Assembly (NCBI RefSeq): GCF_049472655.1
Contig: NZ_JAQNCS010000019.1
Location: 1 to 38,001, forward strand
DNA from: Deferribacter abyssi
Lineage (GTDB): Bacteria > Chrysiogenota > Deferribacteres > Deferribacterales > Deferribacteraceae
Length of the DNA stretch: 38,001 bases
Direction: 5' to 3'
How positions within the stretch are numbered: the first letter of the stretch is position 1; every line of letters begins with the position of its first letter. Below the pieces are notes generated by a model. It was not told the DNA's origin. It ran no database searches and worked only from the letters and a program-made list of their open reading frames with translations. This document shows, piece after piece, positions 1 through 8,547 of the stretch. The position numbers and the translations under genes are program-made.

Positions 1-13
1 GATTTTAGAGAAC

Positions 14-33
14 TGGAGTCACTCCATTTTTTA
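14..33 (+). terminator. Possible short intrinsic terminator at window edge
   Basis: A five-base-pair stem (TGGAG / CTCCA, loop TCA) is followed by six T residues. It could end transcription of a plus-strand gene lying before the window. The stem is short and the upstream gene is not visible, so this is tentative. Confidence 0.35.
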
Positions 34-71
34 TTGCTTGTCTAATATATATACCAAATAGTTACATGTTA

Positions 72-164
72 TTGTTTATGGAAAAATATTTTCTTTATTT
101 TCGCAAAGCATCCGGTTTTGCTCCGAGGCAAGTTCCTATAAAATGTTTTTCTTTCCATAAACAA
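72..164. repeat. 13-bp perfect inverted repeat enclosing a GC-richer segment
   Basis: TTGTTTATGGAAA (72-84) is matched exactly by its reverse complement at 152-164. The 67 nt between hold a smaller GCAAA / TTTTGC complementarity near 104-120. No convincing gene lies here. It could be the remnant of a small mobile element or a structured RNA; the sequence alone does not decide. Confidence 0.45.
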
Positions 165-214
165 GTTCAAACAAAGTTTTCCAAAAAATTGGATGACTCC
201 ATGGATAAAAATAG

Positions 215-242
215 TTTACAATTTGTTATAATTTACTATAAG
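215..242 (+). promoter_or_regulatory. Probable promoter of tRNA-Ser
   Basis: TTTACA (215-220), a 16-nt spacer and TATAAG (237-242) put the start point only a few bases before the mature tRNA 5' end at 254. A second -10-like TATAAT lies at 227-232 but has no good -35. Confidence 0.5.
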
Positions 243-253
243 ATTTATAAATT

Positions 254-343
254 GGAGAGGTGCCGGAGCCTGGCTTATCGGGCCTGACTCGAAATCAGGT
301 GTACCGCATTGCGGTACCAGGGGTTCGAATCCCCTCCTCTCCG
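254..343 (+). tRNA. tRNA-Ser (anticodon CGA)
   Basis: This is a 90-nt class II tRNA. The acceptor arm GGAGAGG pairs with CCTCTCC (336-342). The anticodon stem is CCTGA/TCAGG with loop CTCGAAA, giving anticodon CGA, which reads UCG. The long variable arm TACCGC-ATT-GCGGTA is typical of serine tRNA. The T arm is AGGGG-TTCGAAT-CCCCT. The discriminator base is G and CCA is not encoded. Confidence 0.97.
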
Positions 344-440
344 CTTACAATATTAATATCTAAGGTTTAACAAAAATCATAAAATATCTTCCCGCTCTCA
401 AACATTATGTACAAAAATTTCAAAAGATTTTATGTTTATA

Positions 441-468
441 TTGACATATGTTCATAATTTATTATTTT
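441..468 (+). promoter_or_regulatory. Candidate promoter of the flavoprotein gene
   Basis: A perfect -35 TTGACA (441-446) is followed after 16 nt by TATTTT (463-468), a weak -10. It lies about 35 nt before the predicted start codon at 502. Confidence 0.4.
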
Positions 469-501
469 CTTTCACAAAAGACAAAAAGGAGGTTAGTTGC
501 T

Positions 502-1848
502 ATGAAAGTAGTGGTAATTGGCGGAGGACCTGGAGGTATTCAGGCAACAAGAACAATAAAAATGCATAATCCTGGCATTGATGTGACAGTAATTAGACCA
601 GAACCTTATAGTGTAATTTATTGCGCTCTTCCATACGTTATAGAAAATCTTGTAGACAGAGAAAAAATAAGAAAAAATGATGAATTAGTTACGGGTGTCG
701 GAGCAACTCTAATAAAAGATAAAGCGACAAAAGTAAATTTTGATAGTAAAACTGTTTATACAGAAAAAAGTGGAACATTTTCTTATGACAAACTTATTAT
801 TGCCACAGGAGCAAATCCTTTTATCCCTCCTATCCCTGGTAATAATCTACGTAATATAGCAACAGTAAAAACGGAAAATGACTTAGAACATATTTTAAAA
901 TACTTAGAATCAGGAGCAAAGAAAGCTGTAATAGTTGGTGCTGGAAATATCGGTATCGAAATGGCTGTTGCAATGCAAGAAAGAGGATTAGAAACATACC
1001 TCATTGAAATGCAAAATAGAGTATTACCAAATTTATTAGATAAAGATTTTTCTAAATATCCGGAAGAAGACATCCGAGAAAAAGGGATTAATTTGCTTCT
1101 AAATACAAAAGTAGAGGCTCTTGAAGGTCAAAAATATGTTGAAAAAGTAATACTATCCACTACTGATAAGACAATAAATTTGGGGGAACATGATCTAGTA
1201 ATTTTTGCAGTGGGCGTAAAAGCAAATGTAGAAATTTTTAAAGATACGAATTTGAATATTGATAACTTTGGTATAGTTGTAGATGCCCATATGAGAACCA
1301 ATATAGAAGATGTATATGCCGTTGGAGATGTGGCATCATTCATCTCCTTTATCGATAAAAAACCAATAGGTGGCAAGCTCGCCACAAATGCTGTTCCAAT
1401 GGGTAAAATTGCAGCTTACAATATTCTAGGAAGAAATTATAAATATCAGGGATTTATAAATGGTGCCATCACAAAAACAGTTAAATGGAGAATGGGTGGT
1501 ACAGGCTTTACAGAAGATGTAGCTAAACAACGTGGTTTTGAGACCATCTCAGCTGTGGGAGAAACTACAACAAGATTTCCGATTATTCCTGGGACTAAAA
1601 AAGTGTATGTAAAACTTATTGCTGACAAAAAAACTAAAAAGATTATTGGGGGGCAGGTAGTTGCAGGTGAAGGGGTCCCAGGTAGAATAGATACTATTTC
1701 ACTAGCTATACAAAACGAAAATACAATATATGATCTTTTTAATTTTAGCTACTGTGCACAACCATTCCAAACTTTTTTCCCTGCTAACAACGCAATTACA
1801 ATGGCAGCAGAAAAACTAATAAATTATTTTGAAAAAACTAATAAGTAA
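502..1848 (+). CDS. FAD-dependent NAD(P)H oxidoreductase of the CoA-disulfide reductase / NADH oxidase family
   Basis: A 448-residue flavoprotein of the pyridine nucleotide-disulfide oxidoreductase class. The FAD-binding GGGPGG is at residues 7-12, the NAD(P)H-binding VGAGNIG is mid-protein, and the second FAD motif VYAVGDVA follows. A single conserved redox cysteine (Cys41, in YCALPY) sits where this family keeps the cysteine that forms a sulfenate or CoA mixed disulfide. Length matches CoA-disulfide reductases, NADH oxidases and polysulfide reductases; no rhodanese domain is attached, so the substrate stays open. The ATG at 502 is chosen because AAGGAGG precedes it; an upstream ATG at 448 in the same frame lacks a ribosome-binding site. 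It stands alone, with a strong terminator behind it. Confidence 0.85.
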   Translation: MKVVVIGGGPGGIQATRTIKMHNPGIDVTVIRPEPYSVIYCALPYVIENLVDREKIRKNDELVTGVGATLIKDKATKVNFDSKTVYTEKSGTFSYDKLIIATGANPFIPPIPGNNLRNIATVKTENDLEHILKYLESGAKKAVIVGAGNIGIEMAVAMQERGLETYLIEMQNRVLPNLLDKDFSKYPEEDIREKGINLLLNTKVEALEGQKYVEKVILSTTDKTINLGEHDLVIFAVGVKANVEIFKDTNLNIDNFGIVVDAHMRTNIEDVYAVGDVASFISFIDKKPIGGKLATNAVPMGKIAAYNILGRNYKYQGFINGAITKTVKWRMGGTGFTEDVAKQRGFETISAVGETTTRFPIIPGTKKVYVKLIADKKTKKIIGGQVVAGEGVPGRIDTISLAIQNENTIYDLFNFSYCAQPFQTFFPANNAITMAAEKLINYFEKTNK

Positions 1849-1870
1849 ATTTGAAAGTTATCATGTATAT

Positions 1871-1916
1871 AAAGTCTAGAGACGAGTTGATTTTCATAAA
1901 CTCGTCTCTAGACTTT
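1871..1916. terminator. Strong bidirectional terminator
   Basis: A perfect 18-bp stem (1871-1888 with 1899-1916, 10-nt loop) has A residues on one side and T residues on the other. It serves both the flavoprotein gene on plus and the M16 peptidase gene on minus. Confidence 0.9.
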
Positions 1917-1946
1917 TATCAATCTGTTATGTATTTAAATGTATTC

Positions 1947-3230
1947 TTAATGCTCAGGTAAAGTTCTTACTTTTACAAAATGTTTACTAAACAAATCTAT
2001 TGCCAAAGATTTAATATCTTCAACTTTTACACTTTCTATGTTTTTTTCATAATTCAAATAATAATCCTGAATCTCGTGAGTAAAAGAATATCCTATATCA
2101 TTTGCCTCAGAATTAGCTTTTTCTCTTTGAAATAAAAGCTGCGAAACAAGCCTCTTTTTGGCCTTTTCTACGTCCTTTTTAGAGATATCTCCTTTTTTTA
2201 AGTTATTAATAACTTTCCAAAGCTCTTTTTCACTATCTTCTAATTTATCAGGCAGACATGTCAAATAAAATGTAAAACTTCCATCATATTTCAGTCCCAT
2301 ATAACCACCGTATACGGATGTAACCAACTGTTTTTCATATTTAAGTTTTCGATTTAGCAATGAAAATTCACCACCTGAAAGCACCTCAGTTAAGACCTCA
2401 GCTGCATATATTCTCTTGTCAGTTAGAGGAAAAGCTTTAAAACTAAGAGCCATATATACCTGAGAAACTTTCTTATAAAAATCTTTTTCAATATCCTTAT
2501 CAAGCTTTACAGGATTAAAAGTCTTTTGTTTTCCAGCTTTTACTGGTTTTATCAAATTAAAGTATCTATTAGCCAATTTTTCTATTTTATCTTTAGTAAT
2601 ATCACCTACCACTACAAGAATCATATTTTGAGGATGATAAAAATGATTGTAGTAATCAAAAAGTATTTTCTGATTGAATGACTTTATGTTTTCTTCTGTC
2701 CCAATAACTTCAATAGAATATGTTGTTCCTTTATACAAATAATTTGATAAAGCTACCCACATATCATAAGTAGGAGAGTCATACTTTCTTCTAATTTCTT
2801 GAATTACCACAGGTTTCTCTTTCTTAATTTCATCAGGTAAAAATTTCGCTTTAAAAACCATTTCACTAATTACATCAAATGCCAACTCAGCATTTTTTGA
2901 AGGAATTGTGATATAATAAAACGTATAATCTTTGCTTGTGGCAGCATTCATTATTCCACCATGAGACTCAACTATTTCATCAATTTGAGATGGCTTATAC
3001 TTTTCAGTCCCTTTAAAAACCATATGCTCTAAAAAGTGCGCAATACCATTATTAAATTTATATTCATTTCTTGAACCTGTCTTCATCCATAGCTGAACAG
3101 ATACAATTTTTATATCTTTCATATACTTATAAACTACAGTTACACCATTTTGTAATTTAAAAACATCGACAGCCAAAGCACTCCCTCCATAAAGAATTGT
3201 GAATATAATAACAAATAAAATTCTTTTCAT
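1947..3230 (-). CDS. Secreted M16 (insulinase/pitrilysin family) zinc peptidase
   Basis: A 427-residue zinc metallopeptidase with a clear signal peptide (residues 1-20, ending SALA), so it probably acts in the periplasm. The inverted zinc motif HxxEH is HFLEH at 65-69, and Glu145 lies 76 residues further on, the family's spacing for the third ligand. Length fits a one-unit M16B protein (catalytic half plus inactive C-terminal half), the form that often pairs with an inactive partner; no partner is adjacent. The start follows GAGGTG. Known relatives degrade peptides or misfolded secreted proteins. The true substrate cannot be read from the sequence. Confidence 0.88.
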   Translation of the reverse strand: MKRILFVIIFTILYGGSALAVDVFKLQNGVTVVYKYMKDIKIVSVQLWMKTGSRNEYKFNNGIAHFLEHMVFKGTEKYKPSQIDEIVESHGGIMNAATSKDYTFYYITIPSKNAELAFDVISEMVFKAKFLPDEIKKEKPVVIQEIRRKYDSPTYDMWVALSNYLYKGTTYSIEVIGTEENIKSFNQKILFDYYNHFYHPQNMILVVVGDITKDKIEKLANRYFNLIKPVKAGKQKTFNPVKLDKDIEKDFYKKVSQVYMALSFKAFPLTDKRIYAAEVLTEVLSGGEFSLLNRKLKYEKQLVTSVYGGYMGLKYDGSFTFYLTCLPDKLEDSEKELWKVINNLKKGDISKKDVEKAKKRLVSQLLFQREKANSEANDIGYSFTHEIQDYYLNYEKNIESVKVEDIKSLAIDLFSKHFVKVRTLPEH

Positions 3231-3336
3231 TTTTCACCTCTAACCACACAAAGATAACATATCTAATTTATAGATTAATTAATATATTGTTTGTTCATCA
3301 CAATCTAATATTAATACTAAATTTTTTAGTCCACAT

Positions 3337-3368
3337 AAAAGAATAGCCCCTTTTATAAGGGGCTATTC
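3337..3368 (-). terminator. Intrinsic terminator of the chemoreceptor gene
   Basis: A perfect 12-bp stem (3341-3352 with 3357-3368, loop TTAT) is followed on the minus strand by TTTT. It lies 13 nt after the chemoreceptor stop codon. Confidence 0.8.
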
Positions 3369-3380
3369 AAATAGATTACA

Positions 3381-5408
3381 CTAATCACACTGCTGTAGTT
3401 TAAATCGACTTACAATACCCCTTAATGTTTGAGCTAATTCTTTTAATAATTCTGCCTGTCTATGATTTTCTTGAACTATTGCTGTGTTTTCCTGAGCAAC
3501 TGTTGCTATTTCAGTCATATTATTAGAAATTTCTTGACTTGTTGCTGATTGCTGCTCTACAGCTGATGCGACTGCAGTTATTTTATCCGCTACATCTAAT
3601 ACACCGTTGATTATTTCTTCAAGACTCATTTTAAGATTACCAACAAGCATAGAGCCTTCCTCGGCTAATTTAGAACCTTTATCCATATGCACAACAGATG
3701 ATTTCACTTCAGTTTGAATCGATTTAATCATTTCGTCTATCTCACCTGTAGCTTTAGCAGTTCTTTCGGCTAATTTTCTTACCTCATCAGCAACAACAGC
3801 AAATCCCCTGCCATGTTCACCTGCTCTTGCAGCCTCGATAGCTGCATTTAGGGCGAGCAAATTAGTCTGATCCGCAATATCTGAAATAACCTGTAAAATT
3901 TCGCCTATCTGCTCAGATGATTTACCAAGTTCTTTAATCTTTTCTGCTGTAGTAATTACTGAATCAGACAAGTTTGTTATTCCATCCACAGTTTCATCTA
4001 TCACTTGCCTTCCAGTATCCGCTGCATCTTTAATACTTTCAATCTCATTACTTATTTCTTCTAAATTTTGAGATATTTCACTTATTGTAGCAGTCATTTC
4101 CTGAACTGCAACTTCTACAGAAGATATCCTCTCAGTCTGTGTTTCTACTCCAGAGATCATTTGATTACTGGATGCTGCTAAAGACTCAGCAGATTGCCCC
4201 AACTCTTTAGATGAGGAGTTCACTTCACACAAAGCTTTATTCATTTGATCAACCATACTATTCACATTAATAATTATTCTACCAATTTCATTTTTACGCT
4301 TTACCTCTAATTTTTGAGTTAAATCACCTTTTGCAATCTTCTTAAAAAGCTGCTCAAGATCATTAATAGGATTTAATAAATTAATTCTAAAAATAACTCT
4401 CAAAGTAATAAGCAATACTAATACCACAATTATGCTGACTGTAAAAAAGCTTAATTCAGCAGATTTAACAACATGCCCCAAAAACTCATCCTCATAGCTT
4501 CCACCAGCAATAATCCAATCTCTTGGAGCATAATATGTATAAGCTACAATCTTATCCTTCCCTTCCCATTTATAATGGATTACTCCATTCTTATTTTTAA
4601 TCATCTCTTTAACAAAATCATATTTAGAAATATTCTTCCCTTCATATTTCTTAGAAGGATGCACAACTAAAACACCTTTTGAATTCATAATGTAATAATA
4701 GCCTGTTTTACCAATTTTCAATGTCTTAACACTCTTCTTTACATCCTCTAAAATATCATCTTGAACCTTATTAGCAACTTCCATTAACTCTGACTCAGGT
4801 ATCGTTAAAACTATAATCCAATCAAGTTGTGGCAAATACCTAAAAGCAGCATATACTTTTGGATGTTTAGGATCTGTACTCCTTTCATAAATAATCACAC
4901 CATTTTTTTCTTCTAATATCTGGTCAATATGTTTTTTACCTTTTAAATTCTTACCCTGCTTTGTGGGATGTACTACTAATGTACCATTAGAATCCAATGC
5001 ATAAGCATAACCGCTCGTACCTATTTTTACTTGTAAAATTTCTGTAGCCAATTGAAATCTTATAACTGTTGGTGTCATCCCTACAGAAGTAAAAGTTGAA
5101 TAGAGTTTTGTTAGTGTGCTCTTTAAAGATTGAACTCTTTCTGTCAAATCAAATAAAGCATCCTCTTCTATTTTTTTTCTAATATCCTGAGTAGTTTTAT
5201 CAGTAGAACTTAAAAAATCCTTTATTGTTCTAACTTCTGCTGTTAATTGCACACCAACTTCTTTACTAAAATGCTTTTTCACATTCTTAATAACAAAATA
5301 TCCTGTAATAATAAATCCCATTACAAGAATAACTACTAGCAATATAAAGATCTTAGTAGAAATATTCATATCCACCCAAAATCTTTTCGAATCCTGTTTT
5401 TTAATCAC
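3381..5408 (-). CDS. Methyl-accepting chemotaxis protein with tandem Cache sensor
   Basis: A 675-residue chemoreceptor. Transmembrane helix 1 is at about 18-42 and helix 2 at about 319-341; between them is a periplasmic sensor of two Cache-like units, each with a repeated G(T/K)(S/T)GY...G.LVVHP signature (near 130-149 and 233-252). A HAMP linker (about 342-394) leads to the methylation helices and the highly conserved signalling tip around 503-550, which contains NLLALNAAIEAARAGE. There is no C-terminal CheR-docking pentapeptide. The start is GTG at 5408 behind AAGGAGGA. It lies 47 nt after glyQ and may be read from the arginine operon or its own promoter. Such Cache receptors often sense small organic acids or amino acids; the ligand is unknown. 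Confidence 0.95.
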   Translation of the reverse strand: MIKKQDSKRFWVDMNISTKIFILLVVILVMGFIITGYFVIKNVKKHFSKEVGVQLTAEVRTIKDFLSSTDKTTQDIRKKIEEDALFDLTERVQSLKSTLTKLYSTFTSVGMTPTVIRFQLATEILQVKIGTSGYAYALDSNGTLVVHPTKQGKNLKGKKHIDQILEEKNGVIIYERSTDPKHPKVYAAFRYLPQLDWIIVLTIPESELMEVANKVQDDILEDVKKSVKTLKIGKTGYYYIMNSKGVLVVHPSKKYEGKNISKYDFVKEMIKNKNGVIHYKWEGKDKIVAYTYYAPRDWIIAGGSYEDEFLGHVVKSAELSFFTVSIIVVLVLLITLRVIFRINLLNPINDLEQLFKKIAKGDLTQKLEVKRKNEIGRIIINVNSMVDQMNKALCEVNSSSKELGQSAESLAASSNQMISGVETQTERISSVEVAVQEMTATISEISQNLEEISNEIESIKDAADTGRQVIDETVDGITNLSDSVITTAEKIKELGKSSEQIGEILQVISDIADQTNLLALNAAIEAARAGEHGRGFAVVADEVRKLAERTAKATGEIDEMIKSIQTEVKSSVVHMDKGSKLAEEGSMLVGNLKMSLEEIINGVLDVADKITAVASAVEQQSATSQEISNNMTEIATVAQENTAIVQENHRQAELLKELAQTLRGIVSRFKLQQCD

Positions 5409-5455
5409 ACAACTCCTCCTTAATTGTATTTTTTTACTACATACCCTAAATCAGA

Positions 5456-6325
5456 CTATTTTCTTAATAAAGGAAAACCTTTTTCTTCCCTTGATTGTAA
5501 ATACTTTTCAGCACACAATTTAGCAAGATTTCTTACCCTTGCAATATAACCTGTTCTTTCTGTCACAGATATAGCATTCCTAGCATCTAGCAAGTTAAAT
5601 GTATGGCTACATTTAAGACAATAATCATAAGCCGGAAGAGGAAGATTCTTTTCAGCTAACCTAATACACTCTTTTTCATACATATTAAATAATGTAAAAA
5701 GCATCTCTATATCAGCTTCTTCAAAATTATATTTAGAAAACTCTACTTCATTACTATGATATACATCCCCATAAGTTACTTTATCATTCCATTTTAAATC
5801 AAATACAGAGTCAACCTTTTGAAGGTACATAGCAATTCTCTCTAAACCATATGTAATTTCACCAGAAACAGGATCAAGGTCTATCCCTCCAGCTTGTTGA
5901 AAATAAGTAAACTGTGTAATTTCCATACCATCAAGCCAAACCTCCCAACCAAGTCCCCATGCACCAAGTGTTGGCGATTCCCAGTCATCTTCCACAAATC
6001 TTATATCGTGTTCCAAAGGTTCTATTCCTAAAAACCTTAAGCTATCAAGATATATTTCTTGTATGTTATCAGGAGATGGTTTTAAAATTACTTGAAATTG
6101 ATAATAATGCTGCAGTCTATTAGGATTTTCACCGTACCTACCGTCTGTTGGCCTTCTACTAGGCTCAACATAAGCCACATTCCAAGGCTCAGGCCCAAGA
6201 CATCTTAAAAATGTAGCCGGGTTGAAAGTCCCTGCCCCCACCTCGATATCGTACGGCTGATAAATTATACACCCTCTCTCAGCCCAAAATTGCTGAAGCT
6301 TCAAAATCACATCTTGAAAATACAT
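5456..6325 (-). CDS. glyQ: Glycyl-tRNA synthetase alpha subunit
   Basis: A 289-residue class II catalytic subunit of the bacterial alpha2beta2 glycyl-tRNA synthetase. Near the N-terminus it has IYQPYDIEVGAGTFNPATF, and later EPSRRPTDGRYGENPNR and the ERIAMYLQ region, all hallmarks of GlyQ. The ATG at 6325 is chosen because TGGAGGTT precedes it; an in-frame upstream extension to 6382 would run into argG and has no ribosome-binding site. It starts 28 nt after argG and looks co-transcribed. The beta subunit gene glyS, usually next to glyQ, is not in this window, so it must be elsewhere. Confidence 0.97.
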   Translation of the reverse strand: MYFQDVILKLQQFWAERGCIIYQPYDIEVGAGTFNPATFLRCLGPEPWNVAYVEPSRRPTDGRYGENPNRLQHYYQFQVILKPSPDNIQEIYLDSLRFLGIEPLEHDIRFVEDDWESPTLGAWGLGWEVWLDGMEITQFTYFQQAGGIDLDPVSGEITYGLERIAMYLQKVDSVFDLKWNDKVTYGDVYHSNEVEFSKYNFEEADIEMLFTLFNMYEKECIRLAEKNLPLPAYDYCLKCSHTFNLLDARNAISVTERTGYIARVRNLAKLCAEKYLQSREEKGFPLLRK

Positions 6326-6353
6326 AATTATTAACCTCCAAAAACAATAATTT

Positions 6354-7565
6354 CTATTTATTTTTTCTTTTTGCGTTAGCAATCAAAGGAAGTGAATTTA
6401 GTTTTATAAAACCTGTAGCATCGGATTGATTATATGCTCCCAAATCATCATCCATAGACACAAGTAGTTGATCATAAAGAGAGTATTTTGACTCTCTACT
6501 AACAATAGTAATATTCCCCTTATACAATTCAACAGTCACTTTACCACTTACATATTTTTGAGACTCTTCCACAAACGCTCTCAAACAGTCCATTTCACTG
6601 CTAAACCAATATCCGGCATACACCAAATATGCAAATCTTGGCATCAATGTATCTTTTAGGTTTATCAAACTCCCCTCAAGAGTAAGGCCTTCAAGGTCTC
6701 TATGAGCAACCATTAAAATAGTACCACCAGGTGTTTCATACACTCCTCTCGACTTCATCCCTACAAATCTACTTTCTACTATATCAACTCTCCCAACACC
6801 ATGTCTACCGCCTAAATCATTAAGTTTTTTGAGTAAATCTGCAGCATTCAGTCTTTCTCCATTTACAGCAACAGGAACTCCTTTTTCGAATTCTATCTCA
6901 ATTTCCTCTGGCACATCAGGAGCATCTTTCGGATCAACAGATAGCTCAAACATGTCTTTAGGTGGCCTCATAGCTGGATCTTCCAATATCCCAGCTTCAA
7001 AACTTATATGCATTAAATTTTCATCTGAGCTCCAAGGTTTGTCTTTAGTAGCCTTTACAGGAATCCCATATTCTGCAGCAAAATCCATTGCCTCTTTACG
7101 TCCTTTTATTTTATTGAAAAATTCAGGAATTCTCCATGGTGCAATAACTTTCAAATCAGGAGCAAGGGCAGCCACTGATAGCTCAAATCTCACCTGATCA
7201 TTACCTTTACCAGTAGCACCATGTGCCACATATTTTGCACCAGTTTTTCTTGCAATCTCAACCATCCCTTTTGCAATAACAGGTCTTGCTAGAGATGTCC
7301 CTAGTAAATACCTTCCTTCATATACAGCATTAAACTTTATAGATGTAAACACAAAATCTTTAACGAATTCTTCTTTCAAATCAAGGATGTAAAACTCTTT
7401 AGCTCCTGATTTATATGCTTTTTCCTCCAAAGCTTCCAAATCATCCCTTTGTCCCAAATCAGCAACATAAGCTACCACATCATAACCTTGCAAATCTAAC
7501 CATTTTAAAATCACTGATGTATCAAGCCCACCAGAATACGCTAAAACAACCTTATCTCTACTCAT
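6354..7565 (-). CDS. argG: Argininosuccinate synthase
   Basis: A 403-residue enzyme that joins citrulline and aspartate at the cost of ATP, the next-to-last step to arginine. The N-type ATP pyrophosphatase loop AYSGGLDTS is at residues 9-17, and citrulline/aspartate-binding stretches such as AHGATGKGNDQVRFE follow. Length is the usual one. ATG at 7565 is preceded by TAAGGAGG. It lies 41 nt after argF in the argD-argF-argG-glyQ operon. The final gene, argH, is not in the window. Confidence 0.97.
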   Translation of the reverse strand: MSRDKVVLAYSGGLDTSVILKWLDLQGYDVVAYVADLGQRDDLEALEEKAYKSGAKEFYILDLKEEFVKDFVFTSIKFNAVYEGRYLLGTSLARPVIAKGMVEIARKTGAKYVAHGATGKGNDQVRFELSVAALAPDLKVIAPWRIPEFFNKIKGRKEAMDFAAEYGIPVKATKDKPWSSDENLMHISFEAGILEDPAMRPPKDMFELSVDPKDAPDVPEEIEIEFEKGVPVAVNGERLNAADLLKKLNDLGGRHGVGRVDIVESRFVGMKSRGVYETPGGTILMVAHRDLEGLTLEGSLINLKDTLMPRFAYLVYAGYWFSSEMDCLRAFVEESQKYVSGKVTVELYKGNITIVSRESKYSLYDQLLVSMDDDLGAYNQSDATGFIKLNSLPLIANAKRKNK

Positions 7566-7606
7566 TATATATTTCCTCCTTATATAATTATAATGACTTA
7601 ATTATT

Positions 7607-8545
7607 TCACACATTTTTGTCAAACTGCTCAAACAACCACTTCATAACAGCCTTTTGCACATGCAACCTATTCTCTGCTTCATCAAAAACTATTGAAAAC
7701 TTTGACTCAAAAACATCTTCTGTAACTTCTTCACCTAAATGAGCAGGTAAACAATGCATAAAATATGTTTTTTTACCCGTAGCAGCTATTAAATCAGAAT
7801 TAACTTGGTATTTTATAAAAGCTTTTTTTCGCTCTTCTGTTTCATCTTCAAACCCCATGCTTGCCCAAACATCAGTATATATAAAATCAGCATTTTTTAC
7901 TGCTTCATAAGGATCAAAAGTTGTCTCAACAATAGAACCTGTTTCATTAGCTATATCCTTTGCCTTAGCTACAATTTCCGTTAAACACTGATACTGTTCT
8001 GGCGTTGCAATAGATATATCAATACCAAACTTTGCACAACCAATCATCAATGAGTGTGCCATGTTGTTACCATCCCCTATATAAGCCAGTTTAACTCCGT
8101 CGTATTTCCCCATTTTCTCGTAAATAGTCATAATATCCGCCATCACCTGGCAAGGATGAAATTCATTCGTTAGCCCATTGATAACTGGTACAAAGGCATT
8201 TTTTGCAAACTCTTCTATCCTAGTGTGTTCAAAAGTTCTTATCATCACCATATCTACATATCTTGACAGTGTCCTCGCAGTATCTTTTACACTTTCTCCT
8301 CTACCAAGCTGAATATCGTTTTTACTTAAAAAAAGTGGATAACCTCCCATTTCTACCACACCAACTTCAAAAGAAACTCTTGTCCTAGTTGATGATTTTT
8401 CAAAAATCAATGCAACTTTTTTATTTTCAATATACTTTCTAAAAATACCATTTTTCCTCTCTTCTTTTAATTTTAAAGCAAGAGAAATAATATCTTTCAA
8501 CTCACTAGGACTAAAATCGATTAATGTTAAAAAATCTCTTTTCAC
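7607..8545 (-). CDS. argF: Ornithine carbamoyltransferase
   Basis: This enzyme makes citrulline from ornithine and carbamoyl phosphate. It has the carbamoyl-phosphate loop SSTRTR (residues 51-56), HPCQ, and the ornithine-side HCLP motif near the C-terminus. GTG at 8545 is preferred (312 residues, starting MKRDFLTL like its relatives) because GGGGGT lies 5 nt upstream. A GTG at 8557 in the same frame would overlap argD and has only a weak AGAAAGA. The start is 2 nt past the argD stop, so the two genes are probably translationally coupled. Confidence 0.96.
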   Translation of the reverse strand: MKRDFLTLIDFSPSELKDIISLALKLKEERKNGIFRKYIENKKVALIFEKSSTRTRVSFEVGVVEMGGYPLFLSKNDIQLGRGESVKDTARTLSRYVDMVMIRTFEHTRIEEFAKNAFVPVINGLTNEFHPCQVMADIMTIYEKMGKYDGVKLAYIGDGNNMAHSLMIGCAKFGIDISIATPEQYQCLTEIVAKAKDIANETGSIVETTFDPYEAVKNADFIYTDVWASMGFEDETEERKKAFIKYQVNSDLIAATGKKTYFMHCLPAHLGEEVTEDVFESKFSIVFDEAENRLHVQKAVMKWLFEQFDKNV

Positions 8546-8547
8546 TA

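Noticed and set aside
66..287. Open frame of 73 codons before and into tRNA-Ser
   Set aside because: It runs through the tRNA gene, has no ribosome-binding site and has an unstructured composition.
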